From CAG-791 sp963650385 (GTDB lineage: Bacteria; Bacillota; Clostridia; Lachnospirales; Lachnospiraceae), in assembly GCA_963650385.1 (NCBI GenBank), contig CAVJLL010000008.1, positions 8,154 through 72,153 on the forward strand: 64,000 bases of DNA, given 5' to 3'. Positions 16,087 to 25,409 of this stretch are shown piece by piece (position 1 is the first letter of the stretch; each line of letters begins with the position of its first letter). The notes beneath the pieces are model-generated. The model was given only the letters and a program-made list of their open reading frames with translations, was not told where the DNA came from and did not search any database. The position numbers were made by a program, and so were the translations under genes.

Positions 16087-17586
16087 TTAGATGAACGGCT
16101 TGGAGAAGGGATTCTCATCCTCGTACAGATCGCCTTCCGGCTTGTTGTAGCCGATCTCAGACGGATCTACGCCGATGTACTTCAGCGCATCGTACAGGTT
16201 CTTGCCGTAGTGACCGAACATAACAGCACCGTGGTGAGGATAGTTCTTGCCAACCAGGCAGTAGCGATAGAAGCGTCCCATCTCCTTGATGGCGAATACG
16301 CCGATGCCGCCGAAGGAACGGGTAGCAACCGGAAGAACCTCGCCCTCTGCTGCATATGCGCGCAGCTTGTTGTCTGCTGTAGACTGCAGACGATAGAAGG
16401 TGATCTCGCTGGGAGCGATGTCGCCCTCGATGGTTCCGTCGCACCAATCCTGCGGGTGAGTTCTTGCCATGATTCTCTGGAAGGAGAGATGTGCATTGGT
16501 AAGCTTGGTGGAGCAGGTATTGCCGCAGTGGAAGCCCATGAAGGTGTCCGTGAACTTGTAATCGAACTTGCCCTTGATGGACTCGTCGTACATGTCGTGC
16601 GGTACGGTGTTGTTGATATCCAGCAGAGTAACCTCATCGCCGGAGATGCAAAGGCCGATGTACTCGGAAAGTGTTCCGTAGATATCTACCTCGCAGGATA
16701 CCGGGATGCCCTTGCGCATCATGCGGCTGTTCACATAGCAGGGAACGAACTTGAACATATCCTGGAATGCAGGCCAGCACTTGGTGGTCATGGCAACATA
16801 CTTGCGATAGCCCTTGTGCTCCTCTGCCCAGTCAAGGAGGGTCAGCTCATACTGTGCAAGCTTCTGCAGCATTGCAGGCTCCTTGCCGACTTCGTATCCC
16901 ATCTCCTGTGCCATATCGGCAGCAGTAGCAGCGATTCTCTCATCGCCTTCGTGCTTCTGATAGGACTCGAACAGATCCAGCTCAGACTCTTCCTCGATCT
17001 CAACATCCAGGTTGTAGAGCTGCTTGATCGGTGCGTTGCAGGCCAGGAAGTTGGACGGACGGGGTCCGAAGGTGATGATCTTCAGGTTTGCAAGGCCGTA
17101 AGCAACTCTTGCAACCGGAAGGAAGTCATGAATCATATCTGCGCACTCATCCGCATCGCCGACCGGATAGTCCGGGATGTAGCACTTTACGTTGCGAAGA
17201 GCCAGGTTGTAGGAAGCATTCAGAACACCGCAATAAGCATCGCCGCGGCCGTCGATCAGGTCGTTCTGTGTCTCCTCTGCTGCAGCGCAGAGCATCTTCG
17301 GTCCCTCGAAATGCTTGGCCAGCAGAGTCTCAGAGATCTCCGGTCCGAAGTTTCCAAGGTAAACACACAGCGCATTGCAGCCGTTCTTTTTAACGTCCTC
17401 CAGAGCGTTTACCATGTCGATCTCGCTCTCGATGATCGTGATGGGACACTCGTAGATGTCTGCAGCATTGTACTTTTTCGCATAGGCTGCAACCAGCGCT
17501 TTTCTGCGATTCTCTGCCAGAGAAGCCGGGAAGCAGTCACGGGAAACAGCTACAATACCAAGCTTGATTACCGGAATATTGTTCAT
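16087..17586 (-). CDS. L-fucose/L-arabinose isomerase-like protein
   Basis: Protein of 499 residues of the FucI/AraA-like superfamily (COG2407 type), which isomerises aldoses to ketoses using Mn2+ or a similar metal. Visible signs are the N-terminal LGIVAVSRDCFP, the LYLGNFGPE-like segment, and a C-terminal half with acidic and histidine residues (TFMGFHCGNTCSTKL, NYPHHGAVMFGH). The start at 17586 is chosen for its GGAGGATGGT ribosome binding site. It is monocistronic, with a consensus -10 and two palindromes upstream. The exact sugar is not shown by the sequence; L-fucose, L-arabinose or a related hexose are options. Confidence 0.78.
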   Translation of the reverse strand: MNNIPVIKLGIVAVSRDCFPASLAENRRKALVAAYAKKYNAADIYECPITIIESEIDMVNALEDVKKNGCNALCVYLGNFGPEISETLLAKHFEGPKMLCAAAEETQNDLIDGRGDAYCGVLNASYNLALRNVKCYIPDYPVGDADECADMIHDFLPVARVAYGLANLKIITFGPRPSNFLACNAPIKQLYNLDVEIEEESELDLFESYQKHEGDERIAATAADMAQEMGYEVGKEPAMLQKLAQYELTLLDWAEEHKGYRKYVAMTTKCWPAFQDMFKFVPCYVNSRMMRKGIPVSCEVDIYGTLSEYIGLCISGDEVTLLDINNTVPHDMYDESIKGKFDYKFTDTFMGFHCGNTCSTKLTNAHLSFQRIMARTHPQDWCDGTIEGDIAPSEITFYRLQSTADNKLRAYAAEGEVLPVATRSFGGIGVFAIKEMGRFYRYCLVGKNYPHHGAVMFGHYGKNLYDALKYIGVDPSEIGYNKPEGDLYEDENPFSKPFI

Positions 17587-17599
17587 ACCATCCTCCATT

Positions 17600-17627
17600 T
17601 TGTGACACAATTTGTGAATAATTTCAC
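17600..17627. promoter_or_regulatory. Paired palindromes in the isomerase leader
   Basis: TTGTGACACAA (17600-17610) and GTGAATAATTTCAC (17614-17627), both perfect inverted repeats, lie between the -10 and the start codon. They look like operator sites for a sugar-responsive repressor. Confidence 0.5.
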
Positions 17628-17641
17628 GTACTGATGCCTTA

Positions 17642-17670
17642 ATTATAGTGCCAATCCGGAAATTAGTCAC
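17642..17670 (-). promoter_or_regulatory. Promoter of the isomerase-like gene
   Basis: Minus strand GTGACT (17665-17670), 17-nt spacer, perfect TATAAT (17642-17647). Confidence 0.65.
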
Positions 17671-17726
17671 TAATAAAAGCTGTGCAGCGAGTGCTCATTT
17701 TTTTCCAAAAATTGCTTGTAAGAGCG

Positions 17727-18206
17727 TTATTCCGGATAAGTCATGTGCTCCTTCGTGATTCCGTACAGCGTACGGTCCAGATAGCGTGCTGCGACCCATT
17801 TGGCCATTGCAAGATTCTGATCCAGATAGTTCCCGCAGTCTCTTGCCGCCGCCCCCGGGATATCTCCTTCGTAGTCACGGATGAACTCGAACATCCTGGT
17901 AATGAGCGGTGCCACATCCTCTGAGTCAAGGTCTCCTTCAAAAAGGACATAGCAGCCGGTGCGGCAGCCCATCGGTCCGAAATACACTACGCGGTCCTTC
18001 CAGTCCTCCTCATTGCGCAGGAACGTGGCGCCCAGATGCTCAATGGTGTGGAGCTCTGCCGTATTCATCACCGGCTCCTTGTTGGGTGCCGTCATGCGAA
18101 GGTCAAAGGTCGTGATGGCGACATCGCCGAAATGATCCTTGCGGGAGACATAGATTCCGGGCTCCAGCTTCAGATGGTTGACAGTAAAGCTTGCTATTTT
18201 CTGCAT
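17727..18206 (-). CDS. luxS: S-ribosylhomocysteine lyase
   Basis: Cytoplasmic enzyme that cleaves S-ribosylhomocysteine to homocysteine and the AI-2 precursor DPD in the activated methyl cycle. Its 159 residues are full length. The metal site is visible: His53 and His57 in ELHTIEHLGATFLRN and Cys124 in RDCGNYLDQ. The catalytic Cys81 lies in GPMGCRTGCY. The ATG at 18206 follows AAGGAGAAAACGT. No Pfs or methionine gene is adjacent, and no SAM riboswitch is seen in the 169-nt leader, which holds a dispersed repeat and a small hairpin (18241-18257). Confidence 0.97.
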   Translation of the reverse strand: MQKIASFTVNHLKLEPGIYVSRKDHFGDVAITTFDLRMTAPNKEPVMNTAELHTIEHLGATFLRNEEDWKDRVVYFGPMGCRTGCYVLFEGDLDSEDVAPLITRMFEFIRDYEGDIPGAAARDCGNYLDQNLAMAKWVAARYLDRTLYGITKEHMTYPE

Positions 18207-18332
18207 ACGTTTTCTCCTTATGTTGTCAGCTTCCGCTGCGGCTGCTTATGTAGCAGCGAGTCAGAGACCATACGCCAAATCGCCCGGTTCTGCATCGCTG
18301 CGCCTGAATCATTGCATACGCTGCTCTGCAGA

Positions 18333-18358
18333 CGCCGCCCTGTCGTTTGGCTGGCGAA
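18333..18358. repeat. TTCGCCAGCCAAGCG repeat, copy 2 (reverse orientation)
   Basis: CGCCGCCCTGTCGTTTGGCT plus GGCGAA is the reverse complement of the 2885-2910 copy with about two mismatches. It lies between luxS and the sulfatase-family gene. Confidence 0.6.
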
Positions 18359-18375
18359 TGAACCGTGACTTGCAT

Positions 18376-21000
18376 TCAGCCGGTAAACAGGTCCAGATTC
18401 ACCCTGCGGTGATTGAACAGGTTGTAATAAGCCGCCTTCCGGTACTGATCCAGAAGCGTCTCATTCCACGCGCCGCTGATATCGTGCGCATTTCCGTCGG
18501 CATCATAATATCCCAGAATGTTGATGGCGGGATAGCTTTTTCTCACCTCCGAGACAAACCGGTCGTACGCGCTGCCCTCGATGCCGGCGTTTTCCAGAAG
18601 GAAGCTCCGAAGATAGCCGGGCGAAATGATCTCGGCCGCCTCCGGCTCCTCGGGCAGATCAAAATTTGCCCATAGAACGTACGGCACCGTGTACTTTTTC
18701 TCCCGCTCCTCCACCGAAGCCCCTTCCTCGTACATTTCCGGCTCCAGCGCCTTCAGCACATCCTCCTTCAGACTCGGCTGATGATCGCCGAACAGCAGGA
18801 GGATCACCTTGCGGCCTGTCTGAGAGAAATACTCTGTCAGTGTCTCAAAGGCCTTATCGCTCTCATAGGCCAGCGACAGGTACTCCTGGAGTTGAGCGTA
18901 CTGCAGATTCTCGTCCTTGGGCTGTACCGTCACGTCCACAGCAGAGACGTCCGTGTTGTAGCTTCCGTGATTCTGCATCGTAACATTAAAGAGGAACACC
19001 GGGCCGTCCTCCGCCTTTTCCTCGTACAGCTTTTCCAGCTGTTTGTAGTCCGATGCATCGCTGATGTAGGTGCGGATCCGTTCGGTGTAGGTCAGCCCGT
19101 CCTCCAGCGAAATAAAATCGTCAAAGCCCAGATACGGATACACCTTGTAGCGCTTGTAGCCCGATTCCAGGTACGGGTGGAACGCAGTTGCCGAATAGCC
19201 GCGGTTCTTCAGAAGCCACGCCAGAGACTCCTGCTGACTGTTGATGTACTGCGTATAGGGCACTGCCTCCGCATTCAGGAACGCGACCGCATTGCCTGTC
19301 AGAAATTCATACTCCGTATCCGCTGTCGTGCCGCCGAAGACCGAAGAGAGCATCCAGCCCTTTTTCACATTGGCTCCCTCCAGGGAATGGATGAAGGGAA
19401 GCCCGTCGCGGTTTGTCTCAAATCCGTAGGTGGTCGGCAGATCAGAGAAGGCTTCATTCATCACCACGATCACATCCACCGCCTCTGCCTGCGCATCTGC
19501 TTCGGAATCCGATTCCTGTGAGTTCTTTTCCTCTGCCGTTTCATAAGAGGCCAGCAGCGCCTCCGTCTCCTCTGCCGAATACCCCTGCGGAACCGGCTTT
19601 TCCAGGTGACGCTTTGCAAAGGCAAGGTAGCTCAGTGCATAGCCGTGGTGCTTGGTCCCGATGTTGGTATTCCACAGATTTACCGCCGGAAGGTGGGCGC
19701 AGACAACGAAAGCCGAGATCACGCAGGCGGCCAGCGACAGCACATGTCCGCTGGTCCGGTGCGCCGGCAGTGTTTCCTTTCTCTCCGAAGCAAGTCCGAG
19801 AAGAATCAAGCCAAAGGACAGATAGACAAAGAGCACCTCCGGCGTCACCTCCAGCCGGTACTGTGCAATGACGTTTTTAGCGGTGCCTGCCATCGACAGG
19901 TCCGAAAGCTCAAAGGCCTGCGCACGGAATTCAAAATAATAGTGATTGACCAGCGCGATGATGAGCCACCAGGCCGTCCCCAGGAGATACCCGCTGCGCC
20001 GGCAGGGCTGCCGGCTGTTTTTGGCTCCCGCGGATTCCCCCGCGTGTTTCCTCATCAAGGGCAGCATACGCCAGACACCGGATGCTGTATACAGGAGAAA
20101 ATAAACGGCAGCGTACACCAGCAGATTCCATACAACAGGCCACGGCTGATCCAGAAGAAAACGGTCCGCATACAGAAGCTCTGTAATCCCAAAGCAATAG
20201 ATGCTCAGCAGCAGAATCCGAAGAATCGGGAGCTCCATTTTTTCTTTTACAGGCCGGTGTGCCAGCAGCAGGAGGAGCCCCTCCGCCAGCAGCGCACCGC
20301 TGTAATAGACCGTCTGCTGCCAGGTCCAGTCAGCGCTCAGATACTGCTGCAGAAAAAGGCCGCCCAGAATTATCTGCAGCAGAGCCGTGCCGGCAAGCAT
20401 CGCCTTCGGCGGCTTCTGAAAGAGCCTCCGCTCTGCCAGGAGCTCCAGCAGCACGCCCTCTGCAAGGAGGAGCACCAGCAGGAGCATCAGCGCACTGCGC
20501 ACCTCTTCTCCGATCAGATGGTCTGCCGGATTCACCGTAAACGATACGAGATCAAAGGAAACGCCGCGAATGGACACCGGCGTCATGGTAATCTGCGATG
20601 TCCTCTCCGCCTTCCCGGCGTCCTCGAAGTCAATGTAGTTCTTCCCGTTCTGAAGGAGCACCGAGCCCTGCTGCCAGCAGTCATCCAGATACACATAGGA
20701 CCGGCAGTTCGTCCGGGTGGAATTGGAGATTTCAAAGCAAATGCTGCGGATGGACACCGAATCATCGAAGGCGAACCGAATTCCGGTGTCATCCGAATCC
20801 GACCGGAGCCGCTGTCCCTGCCTGTCAAGATGGGTCAGGTTCCCGTCGTCTTCTCCGTAAATTGTCTCCAGCGGAACCCTCACCTGCGGATACCGGACCA
20901 TGAGCATTCCTATCCGCACAGCAAAAACGAGGATTACCGCCAGTATCGTCAGAAGACAGCAGGTGTATTTATTTCGCATAGGTTTTATATAAGGCAACAT
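18376..21000 (-). CDS. LTA-synthase-like membrane sulfatase family protein
   Basis: Polytopic protein of 874 residues. There is one N-terminal helix (about 13-35), an extracytoplasmic beta-rich domain (about 40-180), a block of helices (about 188-440) and a C-terminal sulfatase/alkaline-phosphatase-superfamily domain (about 500-800). Signature pieces are VIVVMNEAFSDL, FGGTTADTEYEFLTGN (candidate nucleophile Thr), FNVTMQNHGSY and LLFGDHQPS. Family members transfer phosphoglycerol or phosphoethanolamine to envelope polymers. It overlaps the 3' end of the D,D-carboxypeptidase gene, so the two form an operon. The start is uncertain: ATG 21000 or ATG 20979, neither with a strong ribosome binding site. 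The exact donor and acceptor are unknown. Confidence 0.85.
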   Translation of the reverse strand: MLPYIKPMRNKYTCCLLTILAVILVFAVRIGMLMVRYPQVRVPLETIYGEDDGNLTHLDRQGQRLRSDSDDTGIRFAFDDSVSIRSICFEISNSTRTNCRSYVYLDDCWQQGSVLLQNGKNYIDFEDAGKAERTSQITMTPVSIRGVSFDLVSFTVNPADHLIGEEVRSALMLLLVLLLAEGVLLELLAERRLFQKPPKAMLAGTALLQIILGGLFLQQYLSADWTWQQTVYYSGALLAEGLLLLLAHRPVKEKMELPILRILLLSIYCFGITELLYADRFLLDQPWPVVWNLLVYAAVYFLLYTASGVWRMLPLMRKHAGESAGAKNSRQPCRRSGYLLGTAWWLIIALVNHYYFEFRAQAFELSDLSMAGTAKNVIAQYRLEVTPEVLFVYLSFGLILLGLASERKETLPAHRTSGHVLSLAACVISAFVVCAHLPAVNLWNTNIGTKHHGYALSYLAFAKRHLEKPVPQGYSAEETEALLASYETAEEKNSQESDSEADAQAEAVDVIVVMNEAFSDLPTTYGFETNRDGLPFIHSLEGANVKKGWMLSSVFGGTTADTEYEFLTGNAVAFLNAEAVPYTQYINSQQESLAWLLKNRGYSATAFHPYLESGYKRYKVYPYLGFDDFISLEDGLTYTERIRTYISDASDYKQLEKLYEEKAEDGPVFLFNVTMQNHGSYNTDVSAVDVTVQPKDENLQYAQLQEYLSLAYESDKAFETLTEYFSQTGRKVILLLFGDHQPSLKEDVLKALEPEMYEEGASVEEREKKYTVPYVLWANFDLPEEPEAAEIISPGYLRSFLLENAGIEGSAYDRFVSEVRKSYPAINILGYYDADGNAHDISGAWNETLLDQYRKAAYYNLFNHRRVNLDLFTG

Positions 21001-22258
21001 GATCGTATATGCAGCGCCACAGATTGTAGGTCAGCCCTGTACAGGCAATGTACCCTGTTCCGTCCTCGGATTCCTGGTAGCTGACAGCACAGTTGCCGGA
21101 TTCATTGACAAAGCCCGTCTTGCCGCAGACTACGGTTCCGCCGGAATCATGATCCTCGATGCGGCGAAGGAACCAGTTGGAGAGCTCCACCCCGTCCGGA
21201 TTGTCCTTGAGCGCCGCTGTTTTCCAGGTATGTGCCGACAGCACCTTCCGGCACAGCTCATTATCAATGGCCGCCCGCATGATCACGCACATATCGTAGG
21301 CCGTACTGTAGTGGTCTTCATCGTACAGGCCGACGCAGTTGGTGAAATGCGTTGTCTCAGAGATCCCGAGCTCCTGTGCCTTCTGATTCATGAGCTCTGC
21401 AAAGGCCTCCTGGGTTCCGGCGGTGTACTCCGCCAGCGCCATGGCTGCATCCGCCCCCGACGGAAGGATGGCGCCGTAGAGAAGATCCTCCACCGTGGCG
21501 GTATCACCTACACCGTACCCCACGAAGCTGGAGCCCGAGCTGTAGGATTCATCGCAGATCTCCTGCGTAATCGTCACCGTATCCTGCAGCTGTTTATCCG
21601 TGTCCTCCATTGCCTCCACAGCCACCAGCAATGTCATCACCTTGGTCATAGAGGCCGGGACCATGCGTTCAAATGCACGGCGCTCTGCCAGGATTTCACC
21701 GGTCGTCGTGTTCACCAGAATGGCATATTGACTGTCCACATAATCCGATGCCTTTGCAGCCTCTTCCTTATCCGCAGCGCTCTGCGCGTCCTCAGAGGTT
21801 TCCGTCTGTGCATTTTCAGAAGCGATGTGTCGCTGCGCGTCATAGATGGAAATGTCCGTCAGGCTGTCGCCGAGCTGCACGGTGCCGGAGGTTTCCGTGA
21901 ACACATACGGCGCATCCGCCGCAGCCGTCTGGCCGGTGCCCTCCTCCGGAGCGGCATCCTCTGCACTGCCCGCGTTCTCCGCCGCATCCTGCGTTTCGGT
22001 CGCAGCCTCTGCAGCAGACGTCTGACCGGCGTCCTCCGCTGCCGTATTCTCCCTGCCCGCCAGCACCCTGCGCGCGGCAGCGGTCCCGCCTGCTGCCGCC
22101 AGAATCACCGCCGCCAGAATGACTGCTGCCAGAATCCGTTTCTTCCTCCGGAGCTCCCGCTCTCTTCTGGCTCTTCTTGCCTTGCGAAGCCTCCGGCGTC
22201 TTGCGTCCTCGTCCTCATACTCCCGCCTGCTGCGGGGCCGTTCATTTTGTCTGTCCAT
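20969..22258 (-). CDS. D-alanyl-D-alanine carboxypeptidase, S11 family
   Basis: Penicillin-binding protein of the DacA type that trims the terminal D-Ala of peptidoglycan stems. The 429 residues begin with a strongly basic, Arg-rich cytoplasmic tail (about 1-42), one membrane anchor (about 43-60), an Ala/Glu/Thr-rich acidic linker, then the peptidase domain. The active-site triad motifs are present: PASMTK (SxxK), YSSGSS in the SxN region, and CGKTGF (KTG). The N-terminal anchor replaces the usual cleaved signal and C-terminal amphipathic helix. ATG at 22258. The sulfatase-family gene overlaps its 3' end. Confidence 0.9.
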   Translation of the reverse strand: MDRQNERPRSRREYEDEDARRRRLRKARRARRERELRRKKRILAAVILAAVILAAAGGTAAARRVLAGRENTAAEDAGQTSAAEAATETQDAAENAGSAEDAAPEEGTGQTAAADAPYVFTETSGTVQLGDSLTDISIYDAQRHIASENAQTETSEDAQSAADKEEAAKASDYVDSQYAILVNTTTGEILAERRAFERMVPASMTKVMTLLVAVEAMEDTDKQLQDTVTITQEICDESYSSGSSFVGYGVGDTATVEDLLYGAILPSGADAAMALAEYTAGTQEAFAELMNQKAQELGISETTHFTNCVGLYDEDHYSTAYDMCVIMRAAIDNELCRKVLSAHTWKTAALKDNPDGVELSNWFLRRIEDHDSGGTVVCGKTGFVNESGNCAVSYQESEDGTGYIACTGLTYNLWRCIYDHVALYKTYAK

Positions 22259-22369
22259 TCTTATCCATAAAAGCTTCCGTGGTGTGCCGGGAAGCTGATT
22301 CCTTTCGTTTTTAGTCTAACCGGTTCATTGTAGCACTTCTGCGGCGGATGTATATCCATACTGCCGCTG

Positions 22370-22378
22370 TGGTATAAT
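22370..22378 (+). promoter_or_regulatory. Extended -10 promoter of the glycan operon
   Basis: TGGTATAAT is a perfect TGn-TATAAT element, 62 nt before the ABC exporter start codon. The -35 region is poor, as is usual for extended -10 promoters. Confidence 0.6.
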
Positions 22379-22439
22379 GAAACGTCATCAATTTGTTACT
22401 GCACATGCGCCGTTCCGGCGACAGGGAGAATCCATATTC

Positions 22440-24281
22440 ATGAGTTCCTTTAACAAGCAGACTGCCAGTAAGGAAACCGAGAGTCTTTCCATACTCCGCA
22501 AGCTATCCTATGTACTCAATGCCAGGCAAAAGCGCCAATGTGTCGGAATCGGCGTTCTGATTCTCATCAGCGGCATTCTCGAGACCATCGGCGTCTCTAT
22601 GATTGTCCCGATCGTCACGGCGATCACATCCCCGGACACGATTACAGAATACATGGATAAGTATCCCTTCCTGCGTTCTGCTGCAGACGGGCTTGGTCTT
22701 ACCACCACCTTCCGGCTGACCATTGCCATGCTGGTGTCTTTGATGGTGATCTATGTCGTCAAAAACGCCTTCCTCCTCTTTGTGACCAGGGAGCAGAACC
22801 AGTTCATTACCAATGCCCGCAACGACATGATCAGCCGCGTCATGCGGGATTTTCTCAACCGCCCGTATGAGGATTATCTTGGTGCCGACATTCCCACGGT
22901 TTTCCGCATTACAGACAGTGACATTCCGCAGACCTTTTCTCTGATCCTGTGCCTTCTGCAGATGTCCACAGAGATCGTTGTCTCCGTATTCCTCGGTATT
23001 TTCCTTCTGGCTGTAAACTGGCAGATGACGCTGTTCATCATCGTCATTCTCCTGGCGATGACGATGGTCAGCTCCAAGTGCATCAAGCCCCGGCTCAATA
23101 CCATCGGCAGCCGCAATCAGAAGATCCAGTCCCGCATCGCCAAATGGCGCCTGCAGGCAATCTACGGACTGAAGGATGTCAAGGTTTTAAACCGTCAGGA
23201 TTTCTTTATCCGCAATTACTATGAGAGCGGAAAGATCGGTGCAGCGGTTGCCACCGATTACGCCGTCTTCAACAATCTCCCCCGCCTTATGATCGAAACC
23301 GTATTCATGGTCAGCGTCCTGGGCTTTATTGCTCTCTACATGGTTCTGGGCGGAGATGTCACACGCCTTCTGACACAGCTGACTGCCTTTGCCGTTGCCG
23401 CGGTACGCATCCTGCCGAGCGCCAACCGCATCAACACCTACATGGCGCAGGCCGCCTACGAGGAGCCGAGCCTGAATTATCTGTACGACAACCTTACAGA
23501 ATCCAATAAAACCGAGGGCGAAATGCAGGCGCGCCGCTCGCAGATCGCCGGCCCGGCACTTCACCTGACCGACCGGATCGAGCTGAAGGACATCTCGTTC
23601 CACTATCCGGACAGTGATACCTACATCTTCCGGCACGCAAATATGGAAATCCGCCGCGGAGAATCCGTCGGCATCATGGGGCCGTCCGGCGCCGGCAAAT
23701 CCACCATTGTGGATATTCTTCTGGGGCTTCTCCACGCAGAGGAGGGATCCATTCTGTGCGACGGCGCCGATATTTTCTCCAATTACGATTCCTGGCTTGC
23801 CCAGATCGGCTACATTCCGCAGAGCATTTATCTGATCGACGAATCCATCCGCGAGAACATTGCCTTCGGCATTGATGCAAAGGATGTCAGCGAGGATCGT
23901 CTCTGGGAGGTTCTGAAGGAGGCACAGCTGGATGACTTTATCCGCTCGCTTCCGGAGGGGCTGGATACCAAGATCGGCGACCGGGGCGTGCGTCTCTCCG
24001 GCGGTCAGCGCCAGCGCATCGGCATTGCGCGGGCCCTGTACCACAATCCGGAAATCCTGGTATTCGATGAGGCAACCTCCGCTCTGGACAATGATACTGA
24101 GGCGGCGCTGATGGAGGCCATCAATTCCTTCCACGGCAAAAAAACGATGATCATCATCGCCCATCGTCTGAATACCATTGAAAAGTGCGACCGCATCTTC
24201 CGCGTTGCAGATGAGTGCATTACGCCGGCCACGCTGAACGGGGAACACATTCTGCATGAAGCGACGAATGCATCTGTTTAG
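22440..24281 (+). CDS. ABC transporter (flippase type), fused membrane and ATPase domains
   Basis: Half-transporter of 613 residues with six helices (about 30-340) and an ATPase domain. Walker A is MGPSGAGKST, signature RLSGGQRQR, Walker B ILVFDEATSAL with a normal Glu, H-loop IAHR. The N-terminal ETIGVSMIVPIVTAI resembles PglK-like lipid-linked glycan flippases. The ATG at 22440 follows AGGGAGAATCCATATTC; the longer frame starts before the likely transcript start. It is the first gene of an operon with three glycosyltransferase-like genes, which supports a role in moving a lipid-linked glycan across the membrane. The substrate is inferred only. Confidence 0.85.
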   Translation: MSSFNKQTASKETESLSILRKLSYVLNARQKRQCVGIGVLILISGILETIGVSMIVPIVTAITSPDTITEYMDKYPFLRSAADGLGLTTTFRLTIAMLVSLMVIYVVKNAFLLFVTREQNQFITNARNDMISRVMRDFLNRPYEDYLGADIPTVFRITDSDIPQTFSLILCLLQMSTEIVVSVFLGIFLLAVNWQMTLFIIVILLAMTMVSSKCIKPRLNTIGSRNQKIQSRIAKWRLQAIYGLKDVKVLNRQDFFIRNYYESGKIGAAVATDYAVFNNLPRLMIETVFMVSVLGFIALYMVLGGDVTRLLTQLTAFAVAAVRILPSANRINTYMAQAAYEEPSLNYLYDNLTESNKTEGEMQARRSQIAGPALHLTDRIELKDISFHYPDSDTYIFRHANMEIRRGESVGIMGPSGAGKSTIVDILLGLLHAEEGSILCDGADIFSNYDSWLAQIGYIPQSIYLIDESIRENIAFGIDAKDVSEDRLWEVLKEAQLDDFIRSLPEGLDTKIGDRGVRLSGGQRQRIGIARALYHNPEILVFDEATSALDNDTEAALMEAINSFHGKKTMIIIAHRLNTIEKCDRIFRVADECITPATLNGEHILHEATNASV

Positions 24282-24314
24282 AAACCGGCAGGCGGCCAGA
24301 AAGGCTTTTCCACT

Positions 24315-25361
24315 ATGATCGGTGTTGAATTCATCCCGGGCTTCGGACTCGGGAACCAGCTGTTCTTCTTCATATCCGGACGATGCATTGCCGAAGACCT
24401 CGGATTTTCCTTCGGCTGCGTCAATCCGCAGCAGGTCGGAAATGTTGCGCAATCCAACAAGGGCATGTATTTTATGGATCTGGATCTCGGGGAGGAAATT
24501 CCCCGGGAGGAAATGGACCGCTATACGCGCTTTGATGAGCAGGATGACCGCCTCTACATGGGGAATTCCCGCCACGATATGACAAACGGCTGCTACATCA
24601 GCGGACCGGATGAGCGCCTCTACGGCATAAAGGATCAGACGCTTCTGTACGGCAATCTGCAGGATGAGCGCTATTTCGGGCATCACATTCCGGAGATCCG
24701 GACGTGGCTGAAGGTCAAGCCGGAATACGAGTCCTATGAATACACAGCGGATGATCTGTGCATCATCAACATGCGGGGCGGGGAATATACCGGACATCCG
24801 GAGCTCTATCTCGACCGGCGCTACTGGCTTCACGCCATTGCCAACATGAAAAAGATCAATCCGGCCATGCGCTTTATGATTGTTACCGAGGACGAGGAGG
24901 CCGCCAGAAAGGTCCTCCCGGAATACGAGTGCCACCATTTTGATGTCGGAAAGGACTATGTCACCGTCAAAAATGCGCGGTATCTCATTCTCTCCAACTC
25001 GTCCTTCTCCCTTATGCCGGTGATCACCAGCACGGAGCTTCGCTACGCCATTGCGCCCAAATACTGGGCACGGCACAACATCAGCGACGGCTTCTGGTCC
25101 TCCGAGCAGAACATCTACAGCTTCCTGCATTATCAGGACCGCCGCGGCAGAATCTGGGAACCGGATGCCTGCAGGCGGGAGCTGGAGGAGTACAAAAAGA
25201 CGTCCCGCCTGTATGCGCGCCGCAACGTGCGTCCCGGGAAATTTCATTATCTTCTGCAGATTGTGCGGCGCAAGCTCCTGTACGGTAGATTTTACCTCCG
25301 CAAGATTGAGCGTTCTCTCCTTCGGAGAACCGGAATCATCCGGACGTGGACACAGGCATAG
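24315..25361 (+). CDS. Glycosyltransferase, family 11-like (alpha-1,2-fucosyltransferase type)
   Basis: A 348-residue protein with the GT11 layout: N-terminal GFGLGNQLFFFISGR (donor loop), a central IINMRGGEYTGH at the place of the usual HxRRGDY motif, then RFMIVTEDEEAARK and YLILSNSSFSLMPV, which match the later GT11 motifs. The central motif is divergent (Gly for Arg, Glu for Asp), so the donor may not be GDP-fucose. The C-terminus is basic, which suggests peripheral membrane contact. It lies 33 nt after the flippase gene with AAAGG upstream. Confidence 0.62.
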   Translation: MIGVEFIPGFGLGNQLFFFISGRCIAEDLGFSFGCVNPQQVGNVAQSNKGMYFMDLDLGEEIPREEMDRYTRFDEQDDRLYMGNSRHDMTNGCYISGPDERLYGIKDQTLLYGNLQDERYFGHHIPEIRTWLKVKPEYESYEYTADDLCIINMRGGEYTGHPELYLDRRYWLHAIANMKKINPAMRFMIVTEDEEAARKVLPEYECHHFDVGKDYVTVKNARYLILSNSSFSLMPVITSTELRYAIAPKYWARHNISDGFWSSEQNIYSFLHYQDRRGRIWEPDACRRELEEYKKTSRLYARRNVRPGKFHYLLQIVRRKLLYGRFYLRKIERSLLRRTGIIRTWTQA

Positions 25362-25409
25362 ACCGCCGGCACCGGCTGCAGCGATCCGCAGCAGAAAGGG
25401 ATCATTTCA

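Noticed and set aside
18207..18375. SAM riboswitch upstream of luxS
   Set aside because: No SAM-I/II/IV core motifs; the region contains a dispersed repeat and a small hairpin only.
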